From contig JACYMD010000032.1 in the NCBI GenBank assembly GCA_015272215.1, forward strand, positions 1 to 57,846: 57,846 nucleotides of DNA. The letters are read 5' to 3'. Below, piece by piece: positions 35,219-44,651 of this stretch (the first letter of the stretch is position 1; each line of letters starts with the position of its first letter). The notes beneath the pieces were generated by a model. That model saw only the letters and a program-made list of their open reading frames with translations. It ran no database searches and was not told the DNA's origin. Position numbers and translations under genes: made by a program. The stretch comes from Rivularia sp. T60_A2020_040 (GTDB lineage Bacteria; Cyanobacteriota; Cyanobacteriia; Cyanobacteriales; Nostocaceae).

Positions 35219-38200
35219 ATGACCAGCGCATATCAAGAAAATACTGAAAACGGACACCATTTCGATAATATTGACAAGTCTGATAAAGTCAGTGAATTCA
35301 ATCAACAAGTTTCTAATTTAAAAAATATCGAGCAGCAATTTAAAAATTGGCGAATACATTTATCGTCAATTGTTGAGCAAATTCGTCAAGTAAAAGAATT
35401 AGAAGAATTAGTCAAAGTTACAACCGCAGCAGTTAGAAAGAAAATAAAAAGCGACAGAGTGTTGATTTATCGTTTTGATTCATCATCATCAGGTGTTGTC
35501 ATCGGAGAATCAATGAGTCAGGGTTGGACACCTGCAAAGGATGAAATTCTCCCGACGATGATTTTTGGTTTAGATACAAGAGAAGAATATTTAGAATCTC
35601 TGAGTATCAAGGATATTAAAGAAATTGAACTGACGGCTTACAAAGCTCAACTGTTAGAAAAATTCCAAGTTACAGCTAGTTTAACCATTCCAATTTTAGT
35701 TGCAGGTCAAATCTGGGGATTACTGGGGATACACAGTTGTAAAACACCACGTCAGTGGGAAGAATGGGAAATTAGTTTATTAACTCAAGTAACTGCGGAA
35801 TTTGCTCATAAATTGCAAAATTTTGAGTTGCAAAGAAAACTCGAACAGCAATCACAAGAATTTAAATCGATCTCAAAAGTTATTGATAAGATTCAGTCAG
35901 CCTCTAGTCTTGATAAGCTGTTACGTACAACTACCCAAGAAATCCGTCAATTAATTCAATGCGATCGTTTAGCAGTTTATCGCTTTAATGCTGATTGGAG
36001 CGGGGAATTTATCGCTGAATCTGTGGCTAATGGTTGGGTTCCTCTGGTTGGTGCTGGTATCAAAACTGTTTGGGAAGATAGTCATCTACAAGAAACTCAA
36101 GGAGGACGTTATCGTCAGCATGAAACCTTGGTAGTAAATGATATCTATGAGATGAATTACGCACCCTGTCACATAGAGATTTTGGAACAGTTTGAAGTCA
36201 GAGCCTACGTAATTGCTCCAGTATTCTCAGGGCAGAAATTATGGGGTTTACTAGGTGCTTATCAAAACAGTGGGACTTATAAATGGCAAGAAGAGCAAGT
36301 TAAATTGTTGCGTCAAATTGCAATTAACTTAGGTGTAGCTGTATCTCAAGCAGAATTCGTCGAGCAAACTCAAGAGCAATCGCGCAAATTAGCGAAAACA
36401 GCGGAACGTCAGCAAAGTCTAATTACTGTGACTCGTAAAATTGGAGAAGGACTCACACAACAAAGTACAGATTCTTCACAATTTAGTCAAATTCTGCAAA
36501 CAACTGCTTACGAAGTCCGTCGCTTATTGGAAGCAGATCGTACTGTTGTTTATCGCTTTAATGAGGATTGGAGCGGTGAATTTATTGTAGAATCTATCGG
36601 TAAAAACTGGAAACCTTTTATAGAAAAGGAAATTGACCAAGCTTTATTGAAAGAAAACGGTCATTGTGACTCCATTCGCAACCTTGCTTCAGTATATAAA
36701 GAAAAGGATACTTATATTCAAGACAATCAAGGTGGTCGATACAGACAAAAAGCCAGTTTCGTTGTTAATGATGTCGAAAAAGCCGGGTTTCCTCCTTGCT
36801 ACATGGAGTTATTAGAGCAATTTGAAGCTAAAGCTTATCTTACCGTTCCCATTTTTCAAGGTGATAAACTTTGGGGATTGCTAGCGAGTTATCAACATTC
36901 CGGGACTCGTCACTGGGAAAAATTTGAAATCAGCGCAATGGAACAAATTGCCGTATTGCTGGCTGTCGCCATGCAACAGACACAAACACTGGATAAATAT
37001 CAACAGCAATCCCAAAAAATGGCTCAAGCCGTGAAACGCGATCGCACTGTAGCCAAAGTGATTGACAAAATCCGGCAATCTCTCGATATGGAGAGTATCT
37101 TTTTAACTACTACTCAAGAAGTGCGAGCCTTGTTAAATAGCGATCGCGTTGCAGTATATCGACTCAATCCAGACTATAGCGGCGAATTTGTTTCCGAATC
37201 TGTAAGCCCCGGTTGGCTTCCCTTAGTAGAGAGACAACATCAAATTCAACGCTTACAAGAAAGTATAAATAGCTGTAGTCGAATGCGAACTTTGTTCAAA
37301 AGTAGCGAAGTCGATAAAAGTACTGCTGACCCTTACTTACAAAATTCTTTAGCTGGTAATATTACTGATAAACAAGCTTATGTTGTGTCTGATATATACG
37401 CCAGAGGATTTAACGAGTGTTATCTTCAGGTGTTAGAGCAATATCAATGTAAAGCTTACGCGATCGTGCCGATTTATCAAGGACAAAAACTTTGGGGTAT
37501 GCTCGCAGCTTATCAGAATGACGCTCCTCGCCAATGGGAAGACACAGAAGTTAACTTGTTGAGTCAAATTGCCAATCAATTAAGCGTAGCGCTACAACAA
37601 GCTGAATTCCTGCAACAATTACAAACACAATCTTCACAAGTAGCACAAGCAGCAGCACGAGAGAAGCAAGCTAGAGAATCTTTGCAAAAAGGAGCCATGG
37701 AACTTTTAGCAGCAGTTAGACCTGCTTTAAACGGCGATTTAACAGTACGTGCGCCGATTACCGAAGATGAACTAGGTACCATCGCCGATGCTTATAACAA
37801 TACTCTACAAGCATTGCGCCAAATCGTTCTGCAAGTACAAACAGCCGCTCAACAAGTTGCCGAAACTTCCGTGCAAAGTAACCTGTCGCTGACTGGATTA
37901 ACAGAATTAGCACAACAACAGTCCAGAGAAATTAGCGGCTCTTTAACCGAAATTCAACAGATGGTTGATTCTACTCAAGAGGTAGTATCAAATGCCGAAT
38001 CAGTACAAATTGCAGTCCAAAAAGCCAACCAAACCGTAGATTGCGGCGATGCAGCCATGAATATGACTGTAGAAGCCATTCAAGCAATCCGCGAAACTGT
38101 TGCTCAAACCAGTAAAAAGATTAAACGTCTGAGTGAATCTTCCCAGAAAATTTCCAAAGTAGTAAACTTAATCAGCAACTTTGCAACTCAAACCAACGTA

Positions 38201-38668
38201 CTAGCTTTGAACGCAGCAATTGAAGCCACCCGTGCAGGTGAATATGGTAAAGGCTTTGCAGTAGTAGCCGATGAAGTACGTTCCCTGTCTCGTCAATCAG
38301 CAGCAGCAACCATTGAAATTGAAAAACTAGTCCAAGAAATCCAAGAAGAAACCAGTGAAGTAGCAGTAGCCATGGAAACAGGTATTCAGCAGGTAGTAGA
38401 AGGTACCAATTTAGTCAACGAAACCAGACAGAACCTCAACGACATTGTTGATGCAACTGCCGAAATCAGCGAATTACTGCAAAAAATTACCGATGCAACC
38501 CAAACCCAAATGGTGCAATCAGTATCAGCCACAGCATCCATGAAAGATGTAGCCGAGATTTCCGAAAGAACTTCCACCGAAACTAACAACATTGCCGTAG
38601 TCTTCCAACAGTTATCTGAAATGGGACAGGAATTGTTAGCAAGTGTAAGTAAGTTTAAAGTCAATTGA
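35219..38668 (+). CDS. pixJ: Methyl-accepting chemotaxis protein with four GAF domains, probable cyanobacteriochrome photoreceptor
   Basis: A 1149-residue soluble receptor. Four GAF domains at about residues 55-195, 215-380, 395-600 and 620-810, a HAMP-like segment (about 835-885) and an MCP signalling domain with the conserved tip [29 protein letters not shown]2-4 carry the Cys at the place where cyanobacteriochromes attach bilin: C317 ([10 protein letters not shown]), C527 ([10 protein letters not shown]), C734 ([10 protein letters not shown]). GAF1 lacks it. GAF3 and GAF4 have an extra upstream Cys in an insert (NGHCDS, NSCS). No membrane helix is seen, unlike Synechocystis PixJ1. Four GAFs fit Anabaena AnPixJ. 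Light sensing is inferred from motif and operon. Confidence 0.9.
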   Translation: MTSAYQENTENGHHFDNIDKSDKVSEFNQQVSNLKNIEQQFKNWRIHLSSIVEQIRQVKELEELVKVTTAAVRKKIKSDRVLIYRFDSSSSGVVIGESMSQGWTPAKDEILPTMIFGLDTREEYLESLSIKDIKEIELTAYKAQLLEKFQVTASLTIPILVAGQIWGLLGIHSCKTPRQWEEWEISLLTQVTAEFAHKLQNFELQRKLEQQSQEFKSISKVIDKIQSASSLDKLLRTTTQEIRQLIQCDRLAVYRFNADWSGEFIAESVANGWVPLVGAGIKTVWEDSHLQETQGGRYRQHETLVVNDIYEMNYAPCHIEILEQFEVRAYVIAPVFSGQKLWGLLGAYQNSGTYKWQEEQVKLLRQIAINLGVAVSQAEFVEQTQEQSRKLAKTAERQQSLITVTRKIGEGLTQQSTDSSQFSQILQTTAYEVRRLLEADRTVVYRFNEDWSGEFIVESIGKNWKPFIEKEIDQALLKENGHCDSIRNLASVYKEKDTYIQDNQGGRYRQKASFVVNDVEKAGFPPCYMELLEQFEAKAYLTVPIFQGDKLWGLLASYQHSGTRHWEKFEISAMEQIAVLLAVAMQQTQTLDKYQQQSQKMAQAVKRDRTVAKVIDKIRQSLDMESIFLTTTQEVRALLNSDRVAVYRLNPDYSGEFVSESVSPGWLPLVERQHQIQRLQESINSCSRMRTLFKSSEVDKSTADPYLQNSLAGNITDKQAYVVSDIYARGFNECYLQVLEQYQCKAYAIVPIYQGQKLWGMLAAYQNDAPRQWEDTEVNLLSQIANQLSVALQQAEFLQQLQTQSSQVAQAAAREKQARESLQKGAMELLAAVRPALNGDLTVRAPITEDELGTIADAYNNTLQALRQIVLQVQTAAQQVAETSVQSNLSLTGLTELAQQQSREISGSLTEIQQMVDSTQEVVSNAESVQIAVQKANQTVDCGDAAMNMTVEAIQAIRETVAQTSKKIKRLSESSQKISKVVNLISNFATQTNVLALNAAIEATRAGEYGKGFAVVADEVRSLSRQSAAATIEIEKLVQEIQEETSEVAVAMETGIQQVVEGTNLVNETRQNLNDIVDATAEISELLQKITDATQTQMVQSVSATASMKDVAEISERTSTETNNIAVVFQQLSEMGQELLASVSKFKVN

Positions 38669-38699
38669 ATTTTAGATTTTAGATTTTAGATTTTGGATT
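38669..38699. repeat. STRR array, heptamer ATTTTAG
   Basis: Four units (last ATTTTGG) filling exactly the gap between the pixJ stop codon and the next ATG. Confidence 0.92.
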
Positions 38700-39083
38700 A
38701 TGAATGAGGTGGAATTCAAAAGGAGAACTAAGCAGCTAGCGTTGCGAGTAATCCGTTTAATAGAAGCTTTAGAAGCACTTCCCCATAACTTAACTGCTCA
38801 AGTTATTAGTAAGCAATTAATTCGTTCGGCAACTTCTGTAGGTGCTAATTACCGTTCAGCTTGTCGGGCTAAATCAACTGCCGATATTATTGCCAAACTG
38901 AGCTTGGTTGAAGAAGAAGCAGATGAAAGTCTTTATTGGATGGAACTGATTGTTGAATCAGCTTTAATCCCACAAGAAAAATTAACTAACTTGATGTCGG
39001 AAACTAGCGAGATTTTAGCAATGACTGTTGCATCTATTAAAACTTTACGTATTAAATCCCAACATTCAAAGTCCAAAATTTAA
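38700..39083 (+). CDS. Four-helix-bundle protein (23S rRNA IVP/S23 family)
   Basis: A 127-residue all-helical protein with the family signature: N-terminal FKRRTKQLALRVIRLIEALE, then the central SKQLIRSATSVGANYRSACRAKS, then EEADESLYWMELIVES. The family includes proteins encoded in 23S rRNA intervening sequences and shares its fold with the Avd protein of diversity-generating retroelements; function unknown. It occupies the slot between pixJ and pixL and is bordered by ATTTTAG-type repeats on both sides, suggesting insertion as a repeat-bounded unit. Same strand, so it may travel on the operon transcript. Confidence 0.88.
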   Translation: MNEVEFKRRTKQLALRVIRLIEALEALPHNLTAQVISKQLIRSATSVGANYRSACRAKSTADIIAKLSLVEEEADESLYWMELIVESALIPQEKLTNLMSETSEILAMTVASIKTLRIKSQHSKSKI

Positions 39084-39116
39084 AATCTGGTAAATTTAGC
39101 AAAGCCTAAAATCCTC

Positions 39117-39158
39117 GACACTGGCTCCTGAAGGGGAAACCACCAGAATCCCAGTGTC
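39117..39158. other. Hairpin between the four-helix-bundle gene and pixL
   Basis: GACACTGG (39117-39124) pairs with CCAGTGTC (39151-39158), with a 26-base loop. It is followed by degenerate TCCAAAAT repeats and GTGTCCGCAAGGACAT at about 39186-39201, a second small hairpin. Confidence 0.6.
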
Positions 39159-39226
39159 CTCAAAATCCAAAATCTATTAGCGCAGCGTGTCCGCAAGGAC
39201 ATAATCCAAAATCCAAAATTGAAATC

Positions 39227-42200
39227 ATGATTACCGACTCTTCGATTCGCGAACAAGGATATCTTTATTTTCTCAGTGAAGCTCCAGAATTACTACAAAC
39301 TATTGAACAAGAACTTTTCAGTTTAGTTGAAGAGCGAAGTACCAATAAAGTGCATAATTTAATGCGAGCTACTCATACACTTAAAGGTGGGGCTGCGAAT
39401 GTTGAATTAGAATCAATTACTAAAATAGCTCATTCTTTAGAAGATGTTTTCAAGGCTTTATATAATCCTGAAGTCGAAATTGATTCTTATCTGCACTCTT
39501 TATTATTACAGGCTTTTGAGTGTTTGCAATTATGTTTAACCTCAGAAATGACGGGGACTAAAATTGATGATGATGAATTGATGCAGCGAGCGGCTTCGGT
39601 ATTTGCACAGTTACAAGAAAAACTCGGTGATGCCTTTGGTGCTGAAGCTCATATTCCTACTTCTGAGGAATTGGGTTTTGATATTGTATTATCAATTTTT
39701 GAAACAGGTGTAACTCAGCGTATAGATAGTATTCAAGAGTTACTCAAAAATCCTCCCGGAACTACCGAAGTTGCCGGTTTCTTACGCACTCAAGCTGAAG
39801 TTTTTACTGGACTATCCGAGTCTTTAAATTTACCTGGATTCGGTAAAATTACTCAAGCTATTCTTGCTGCATTAGAGGCTAATCCTTCTCAAGCCTTGGA
39901 AATTGCTAAAATTGCGAATCAGGATTTACAGCAAGCACGACAAGCTGTTTTAAATGGCGATCGTGAACGTGGTGGAGAACCTTCACAGGCTTTACTTGCT
40001 TTTTCGCAGCCTGGAGCAGTTAATTATCAAGATGAGACAGAAGATTTATCTGTAAATTCAAAAAATGAATCATTAGAAACCGAATCTTTTTCTATATCTT
40101 TAAGAAAGGAGATAGAACAATTATATGAGTTTTTTACAACAGGTAATCTCGATAACGAACCTCTGAAGCCAAAGTCAGCAAAGTTTCATTTAAAAGTGAT
40201 TCGGTATATTTTAAGTTGGTTTAACCATGAATTAGATATTCCCAAAGAAAACCTTGGTTTGCACCTACTTATTCCCAAGGATAATGTTGAAAAATCTATG
40301 GAGTATATCGAGAATTGGCTACAAGAATTTCTGGAATTTTTGCAAAATGATTCTGATAGTAAAAATCTCTCACTTTACCGTATTGGTGGTATTTTAACGG
40401 TAATTTTAGCAGTTGCCAAATTTAAATATTATCAAGGTAATTTAGAGAATTACTTGGTAATTGAAACTTTACAAACCAAAATTGCAGATGTTGCAAAACA
40501 ATATAAAAATTATTCTCCTGTAGCTGCTAAAGAAAAAAATTGGCTTGATAGTCCAAAATTAAAAAAATTATTAGAAATCAAAAAAACATCTTCTACAATT
40601 GCTGTAAATCAAAATGAAAATATTGTAGAAGCAATTTGGGGAGAAGAAGTTACTGTTACTCCGCCGTGCAACGATGCTAACTATGTTGAAGGACTTTCTC
40701 CGGTAAATTCAATGATAAATAACCATGGTATTGAAGATACAAAAACGGGATTTCAATCTGATAATGTAGTAAATAAACTTACTAATTCTAAATCACTAAT
40801 CTGTATTGATGATAATGAGATAAATGGAGATTATTGCGAAACAATTATAGAATTTCCAACTAATTCAGTTACTAAAACTGAAAATAAAATCGCAGAAAAA
40901 TCGCCAACAACTGTTAGAAATTCTAAATTACCTGCTTTTGTACGTGTAGATGTAGAAAGTTTACAGCGGCTGAATTATTTAGCAGGAGAATTACTAATTT
41001 ATCAAAAGCGTCGAACTTCTCAAGATGAACAGCTTAAAGAAATAATTAAACAGTTATCCAAAAAATTACAAAAACAGCAACAAACTCTAGAACAATTACA
41101 GGAATTACCTCTACAGTCTCAAAATTTAGTATCGCGAAATACCCTAAATGTTGCCTTTGTAAATTTTGATTGTTTAGAAATGGATGATTATACAGAGTTC
41201 CATTTAGGATTGCACGAAGCTAGCGAACAAGCAATTCAATTACAGGAAATTATCGAATCAGCAAATGTAATTTTTCAGCAATCTAGTCAAATTCACGAGA
41301 AAAAACAGCGATTAACTCTTGGTATTATTGATAATTTAGTTGAAGCCAGAATGTTACCTCTGGGTAATATTTTAAATCGTTTCCCTCAAATGGTACAAAA
41401 TCTTAACAACGTTCACGGTAAAAATGTCAAATTACAACTGAGTGGTGGTGGAGTTTTAGTAGATAAAGCAATTGCTGAAAAGCTTTATGAACCATTATTA
41501 CATTTGCTGCGGAATTCTTACGACCATGGTATTGAACCAGCCGAAATTCGTTGCAATCGTGGTAAATCAGAACAAGGTTTAATCGAAATTTGTGCTTACA
41601 ATCGAGGTTCTCAAACTGTTATCGAAGTTCGAGATGATGGTGGAGGCTTAAATTTTGCAAAAATTCGCGCTAAAGCAATCGAATTAGGATTTTTACGTCA
41701 AGATAGGGAATTTGATCAACATGATTCAATATTGATGGAAGAATTATTAGATTGTTTATTTGCACCAGGATTTTCCACTGCTAGTAAAGTCAGCGATATT
41801 TCTGGGCGGGGTATTGGATTAGATATTGTCCGCGCTCAATTACAAGCACTCAATGGTTCTATTGCAGTTTACTCACAACCCCAGCAAGGAACAACATTTG
41901 TACTCAAAATGCCTTTTTCTATGACTACTGAAAAATTAATGATAGTTCAAACGGGAGGTGCTGCTTATGCACTGCTGTTAGACAGTATTGCCAAAATATT
42001 GCTTCCATCTCCCGAACAAATTAAACAGTTTGAAAATAAAAAAGTTCTTTACTGGAATACTGGTAAAGAAGAGCGTATGATAAACTTGCTCAATCTTTCA
42101 GATTTAATGCAATATAATCGCTCATTTAATAGCGAAAATATTTTACAGAATCAATCTGTAATTAATCATAATGAACAAACCGTAAATCCTATACTATTAC

Positions 42201-42913
42201 TACGCAATAATGACCAAATTTTAGGTTTAGAAATTGACCAAATTATCGGCGAACAAGAATTAGTAGTTAGACCTTTAGGTCAAGCAATTTCTCCACCAAA
42301 ATATGTTTATGGTTGTAGCAGTTTAGCTAATGGTAATTTAATTTTAGTCATTGATGGTACTTTATTACCATCCATTAGTGAAATGCAGGCATCAATTGAT
42401 TATATGGTGCTACCGTCAGCAGCTGCTTTAAATAAGAAAGCTTTACAAATGTCGGGAGAAATTATTACATCTAAAGCGCTACTTACTGCTTCCAAATCTC
42501 CAAATAATCCTCAAATTACTTCCGAAAATCCGGTCAAATCTCCAAAAATAGTTTTAGTAGTAGATGATGCAATTAGTTTGCGGCAAACTATTTCTTTGAC
42601 TTTACAAAAATACGGTTATCAAGTAATACAAGCCCAAAATGGTGTAGAAGCTTTAGAAAAATTACAGCACCATCCCCAAATTGATTTGGTGATTTCCGAT
42701 TTAGAAATGCCCCGAATGAATGGTTTTGAATTATTAAGTAACCTACGCCAAAATTCCGATTTAGCTAATCTACCCGTAGTTGTTCTAACTTCTCGTAGTG
42801 CCGAAAAACATCGTCAGCTTGCACAAGCATTAGGCGCAAATGCTTATTTAACTAAGCCTTATTTAGAACATGAGTTTCTTTCTAAAGTTGAGCAATTGGT
42901 AATGAGTAATTAA
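39227..42913 (+). CDS. pixL: CheA-type hybrid histidine kinase with C-terminal receiver
   Basis: A 1228-residue protein. The HPt domain at 1-130 has the phosphorylated H50 in MRATHTLKGGAANVE. A long linker follows (about 250-560), then the dimerisation region (590-690) and the HATPase domain: N-box LLHLLRNSYDHGIEPAE, G1 VRDDGGGLN, G2 SGRGIGLDIV. A CheW-like domain (about 900-1080) is followed by a receiver domain (1105-1228) with DD in VVDDAIS, D1158 in VISDLEMP, VVLTSRS and YLTKPY. It would phosphorylate itself on H50 and pass phosphate to the PixG, PixH and own receivers. Last gene of the phototaxis operon. An ATG at 39227 follows repeats with no clear ribosome site. Confidence 0.92.
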   Translation: MITDSSIREQGYLYFLSEAPELLQTIEQELFSLVEERSTNKVHNLMRATHTLKGGAANVELESITKIAHSLEDVFKALYNPEVEIDSYLHSLLLQAFECLQLCLTSEMTGTKIDDDELMQRAASVFAQLQEKLGDAFGAEAHIPTSEELGFDIVLSIFETGVTQRIDSIQELLKNPPGTTEVAGFLRTQAEVFTGLSESLNLPGFGKITQAILAALEANPSQALEIAKIANQDLQQARQAVLNGDRERGGEPSQALLAFSQPGAVNYQDETEDLSVNSKNESLETESFSISLRKEIEQLYEFFTTGNLDNEPLKPKSAKFHLKVIRYILSWFNHELDIPKENLGLHLLIPKDNVEKSMEYIENWLQEFLEFLQNDSDSKNLSLYRIGGILTVILAVAKFKYYQGNLENYLVIETLQTKIADVAKQYKNYSPVAAKEKNWLDSPKLKKLLEIKKTSSTIAVNQNENIVEAIWGEEVTVTPPCNDANYVEGLSPVNSMINNHGIEDTKTGFQSDNVVNKLTNSKSLICIDDNEINGDYCETIIEFPTNSVTKTENKIAEKSPTTVRNSKLPAFVRVDVESLQRLNYLAGELLIYQKRRTSQDEQLKEIIKQLSKKLQKQQQTLEQLQELPLQSQNLVSRNTLNVAFVNFDCLEMDDYTEFHLGLHEASEQAIQLQEIIESANVIFQQSSQIHEKKQRLTLGIIDNLVEARMLPLGNILNRFPQMVQNLNNVHGKNVKLQLSGGGVLVDKAIAEKLYEPLLHLLRNSYDHGIEPAEIRCNRGKSEQGLIEICAYNRGSQTVIEVRDDGGGLNFAKIRAKAIELGFLRQDREFDQHDSILMEELLDCLFAPGFSTASKVSDISGRGIGLDIVRAQLQALNGSIAVYSQPQQGTTFVLKMPFSMTTEKLMIVQTGGAAYALLLDSIAKILLPSPEQIKQFENKKVLYWNTGKEERMINLLNLSDLMQYNRSFNSENILQNQSVINHNEQTVNPILLLRNNDQILGLEIDQIIGEQELVVRPLGQAISPPKYVYGCSSLANGNLILVIDGTLLPSISEMQASIDYMVLPSAAALNKKALQMSGEIITSKALLTASKSPNNPQITSENPVKSPKIVLVVDDAISLRQTISLTLQKYGYQVIQAQNGVEALEKLQHHPQIDLVISDLEMPRMNGFELLSNLRQNSDLANLPVVVLTSRSAEKHRQLAQALGANAYLTKPYLEHEFLSKVEQLVMSN

Positions 42914-43002
42914 TATTAATAATATTTGCCTGTAATGTTATTCGGGGCTTAATATAGCTGGAATGTCATCATATTGGTAAAGAATTAGAAAAACTCTGAA
43001 CA

Positions 43003-43092
43003 TATTTTGAAAGTTTTAACGACTGGATAGAAAGTAATTATCAAGATGAGTCGCGATTGTTACGAGGAAAGGATTTAGAAGATAGAAATATT
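43003..43092 (+). pseudogene. Decayed fragment of an AAA-like/WD40-type cyanobacterial protein
   Basis: Translated from 43003 the segment reads YFESFNDWIESNYQDESRL then LRGKDLED. This resembles the ESRLLRGxxLxDAxxW linker found between the NTPase and WD40 parts of large cyanobacterial effector-like proteins. The frame then loses similarity, and no start or domains flank it. I take it as a relic; based on remembered family pattern only. Confidence 0.35.
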
Positions 43093-43170
43093 TGCCAACC
43101 AAGTAGACAATCTCAAACAAATTCGTTAATTGTTTACTCTAATATTTTGTGGAGTTTCTACCGTTGGCAT

Positions 43171-43380
43171 TTACTTCGAGCGATATCGTACAATCTGTGA
43201 ATAATAAGCAACTACATTTGCACCAGTAGTTGTCTGCACATCGTATCTAATTCCATCAGAATATACATAAATAACCGTTCCTTCCGTCCCATCATTTAAT
43301 AAGACCTCATGGTTTAATTTGATGTCTGAAGAATTGCTGGGAGTATAACCTATATCGCCATAAGAAAAGTAACCAGACAT
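43171..43380 (-). CDS. Small beta-rich protein of unknown function
   Basis: A 69-residue protein (MSGYFSYGDIGY...). GAGGTAA lies about 9 bases upstream of the ATG at 43380. The sequence alternates short hydrophobic strands (HEVLLNDGTEGTVIYVYSD, YDVQTTTGANVVAYYSQIV), which looks like a small SH3/KOW-type barrel. Not recognised. It is on the same strand as the AAA+ operon but 504 bases and a terminator away. Confidence 0.55.
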   Translation of the reverse strand: MSGYFSYGDIGYTPSNSSDIKLNHEVLLNDGTEGTVIYVYSDGIRYDVQTTTGANVVAYYSQIVRYRSK

Positions 43381-43884
43381 ATTTTTATTACCTCAATAAT
43401 TATTGTCAGTTTTTTCGGGAAAATATTCAGATTTAATCAAATCTAGAGATGCAAATAATTCGGTCTTTACTGACAATTATAATGATTAAATTTATTAGTA
43501 TGAGTGAAATTATATACATCTAATCAGTTTTTATATATTGCTTTAAAAATTAGATTAAATACGCCATAGATTAAGTCGTTGTTCTTCATACAGTAGTGAT
43601 TTATTAGATTTAAAAAAGCTCAATATTTAGGATAAATTAAAACCCCGACTGACAAGAATTGTCGGGGCTATGGGAACGAGGATAGTTAAAGATATGTGGA
43701 AAGATTTGCTTTACTTTTGTGGTGACGAATGCGCTGTATTCTTTACTACAAACCAGTAAAGTTGAGTTGTCAAACCACTATCATTTAGGTTAAGTCTGAT
43801 TGAGGTTATCAGATGCCTTAAAACTGCTGTAATTGTGCCTACGTACTAAACCTCTATAAATTTTTGAAACAGTTTTATCTGGGT
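43381..43884. other. Gap downstream of the AAA+ operon
   Basis: Holds the minus-strand terminator at 43637-43667. Otherwise AT-rich with no supported gene; 43381-43500 should contain the promoter of the small gene at 43171. Confidence 0.55.
43637..43667 (-). terminator. Rho-independent terminator of the AAA+ operon
   Basis: On the minus strand CCCCGAC, 11-base loop, GTCGGGG, then TTTTAATTT. It lies about 220 bases after the last gene of the operon. Confidence 0.7.
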
Positions 43885-44283
43885 TTAATCATTGAAGCTA
43901 AGTTCAACCTTGCCTTTGCTTTTTAGTTCCTCCAGTATATCGGAAGGAATATTAGTTACACGTTTCACTGCGGACTTGGCACTAACGGAAAATGTTTTCT
44001 CCTCCCGTTTGACATACGTCAGAATTTCGATAAAATCTTTTCTGTCATCAATAACGATTCGACTCGCGAGTACTGTGTCACCACTTTTTTTCAGGCTTTT
44101 ATGCATCTCGGCAATATCTTGTTCGATGAGATCAAAGTTTAATAATCCTTGTTGCACACAAGTAAGTTGCCTATAATCTTGTTGCAGTCCCTCTTGAATT
44201 GCTTCAGAGAATTTGTTTGGAATACTAGTAATAGTTTTAGACAGCCTGCCGAATTTGGCTTTGAGACTTTCTTCGTTTTTCAT
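43885..44283 (-). CDS. AAA+ operon gene 3: soluble protein of unknown function
   Basis: A 132-residue protein, mostly helical and charged in the first 75 residues (MKNEESLKAKFGRLSKTI, EQDIAEMHKSLKKSGD). A more strand-like middle follows (VLASRIVIDDRKDFIEILTYV) and a C-terminal segment (VTNIPSDILEELKSKGKVELS). That segment resembles the C-terminus of the preceding gene's product (YDIPDEAREDLDRKGKLLAA): both have IP, an acidic helix with E-[ED]-L, and KGK. No family recognised. Nine bases separate it from gene 2. I infer a soluble partner or substrate of the ATPase, possibly recognised through the shared tail. Confidence 0.7.
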   Translation of the reverse strand: MKNEESLKAKFGRLSKTITSIPNKFSEAIQEGLQQDYRQLTCVQQGLLNFDLIEQDIAEMHKSLKKSGDTVLASRIVIDDRKDFIEILTYVKREEKTFSVSAKSAVKRVTNIPSDILEELKSKGKVELSFND

Positions 44284-44292
44284 AATTAGCTC

Positions 44293-44643
44293 TTAGGAGA
44301 TACTGTATTGTGCAGCCAACAGTTTTCCTTTGCGATCCAGGTCTTCTCTTGCTTCATCAGGTATATCATATCGAGAAATTTCTTCTCGTCGATACTGAGT
44401 TCGAGTAGCGCCAGTTATCAAATTTCTTACAAAGACTTCAGAACGTTTGTAGATACGTGTTCCCTCTTTAACGACATAGGCGTAAGCATCCGATGTAACT
44501 TCCACCGCCCAGTCTATTGTGTCAATTATGTACCCGATTGCTTGGGCAGCCCAAGCTTTGATATCCTTCCAAAAACTGGCAACCGCCGCACTTGCTGCTG
44601 CTCCAGCAAAAAATATTAGCGTTAAGCTGATTGGATCAATCAT
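44293..44643 (-). CDS. AAA+ operon gene 2: membrane-anchored protein of unknown function
   Basis: A 116-residue protein with one N-terminal hydrophobic segment rich in Ala (SLTLIFFAGAAASAAVASF, residues 6-24), an amphipathic aromatic stretch (WAAQAIGYIIDTIDWAVEV), then a basic region (RIYKRSEVFVRNLITGATRTQYRR, given here only in part as RIYKRSEVFVRN) and the tail DIPDEAREDLDRKGK shared with gene 3. Its ribosome site AGGA sits at the end of the ATPase gene, and only eight bases separate the two, so translation is probably coupled. Not recognised; likely places the complex at a membrane. Confidence 0.7.
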   Translation of the reverse strand: MIDPISLTLIFFAGAAASAAVASFWKDIKAWAAQAIGYIIDTIDWAVEVTSDAYAYVVKEGTRIYKRSEVFVRNLITGATRTQYRREEISRYDIPDEAREDLDRKGKLLAAQYSIS

Positions 44644-44651
44644 AAAATTAA

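Noticed and set aside
38700-39083. Four-helix-bundle gene as an Avd protein of a diversity-generating retroelement
   Set aside because: No reverse transcriptase, template repeat or variable target gene is in the window.
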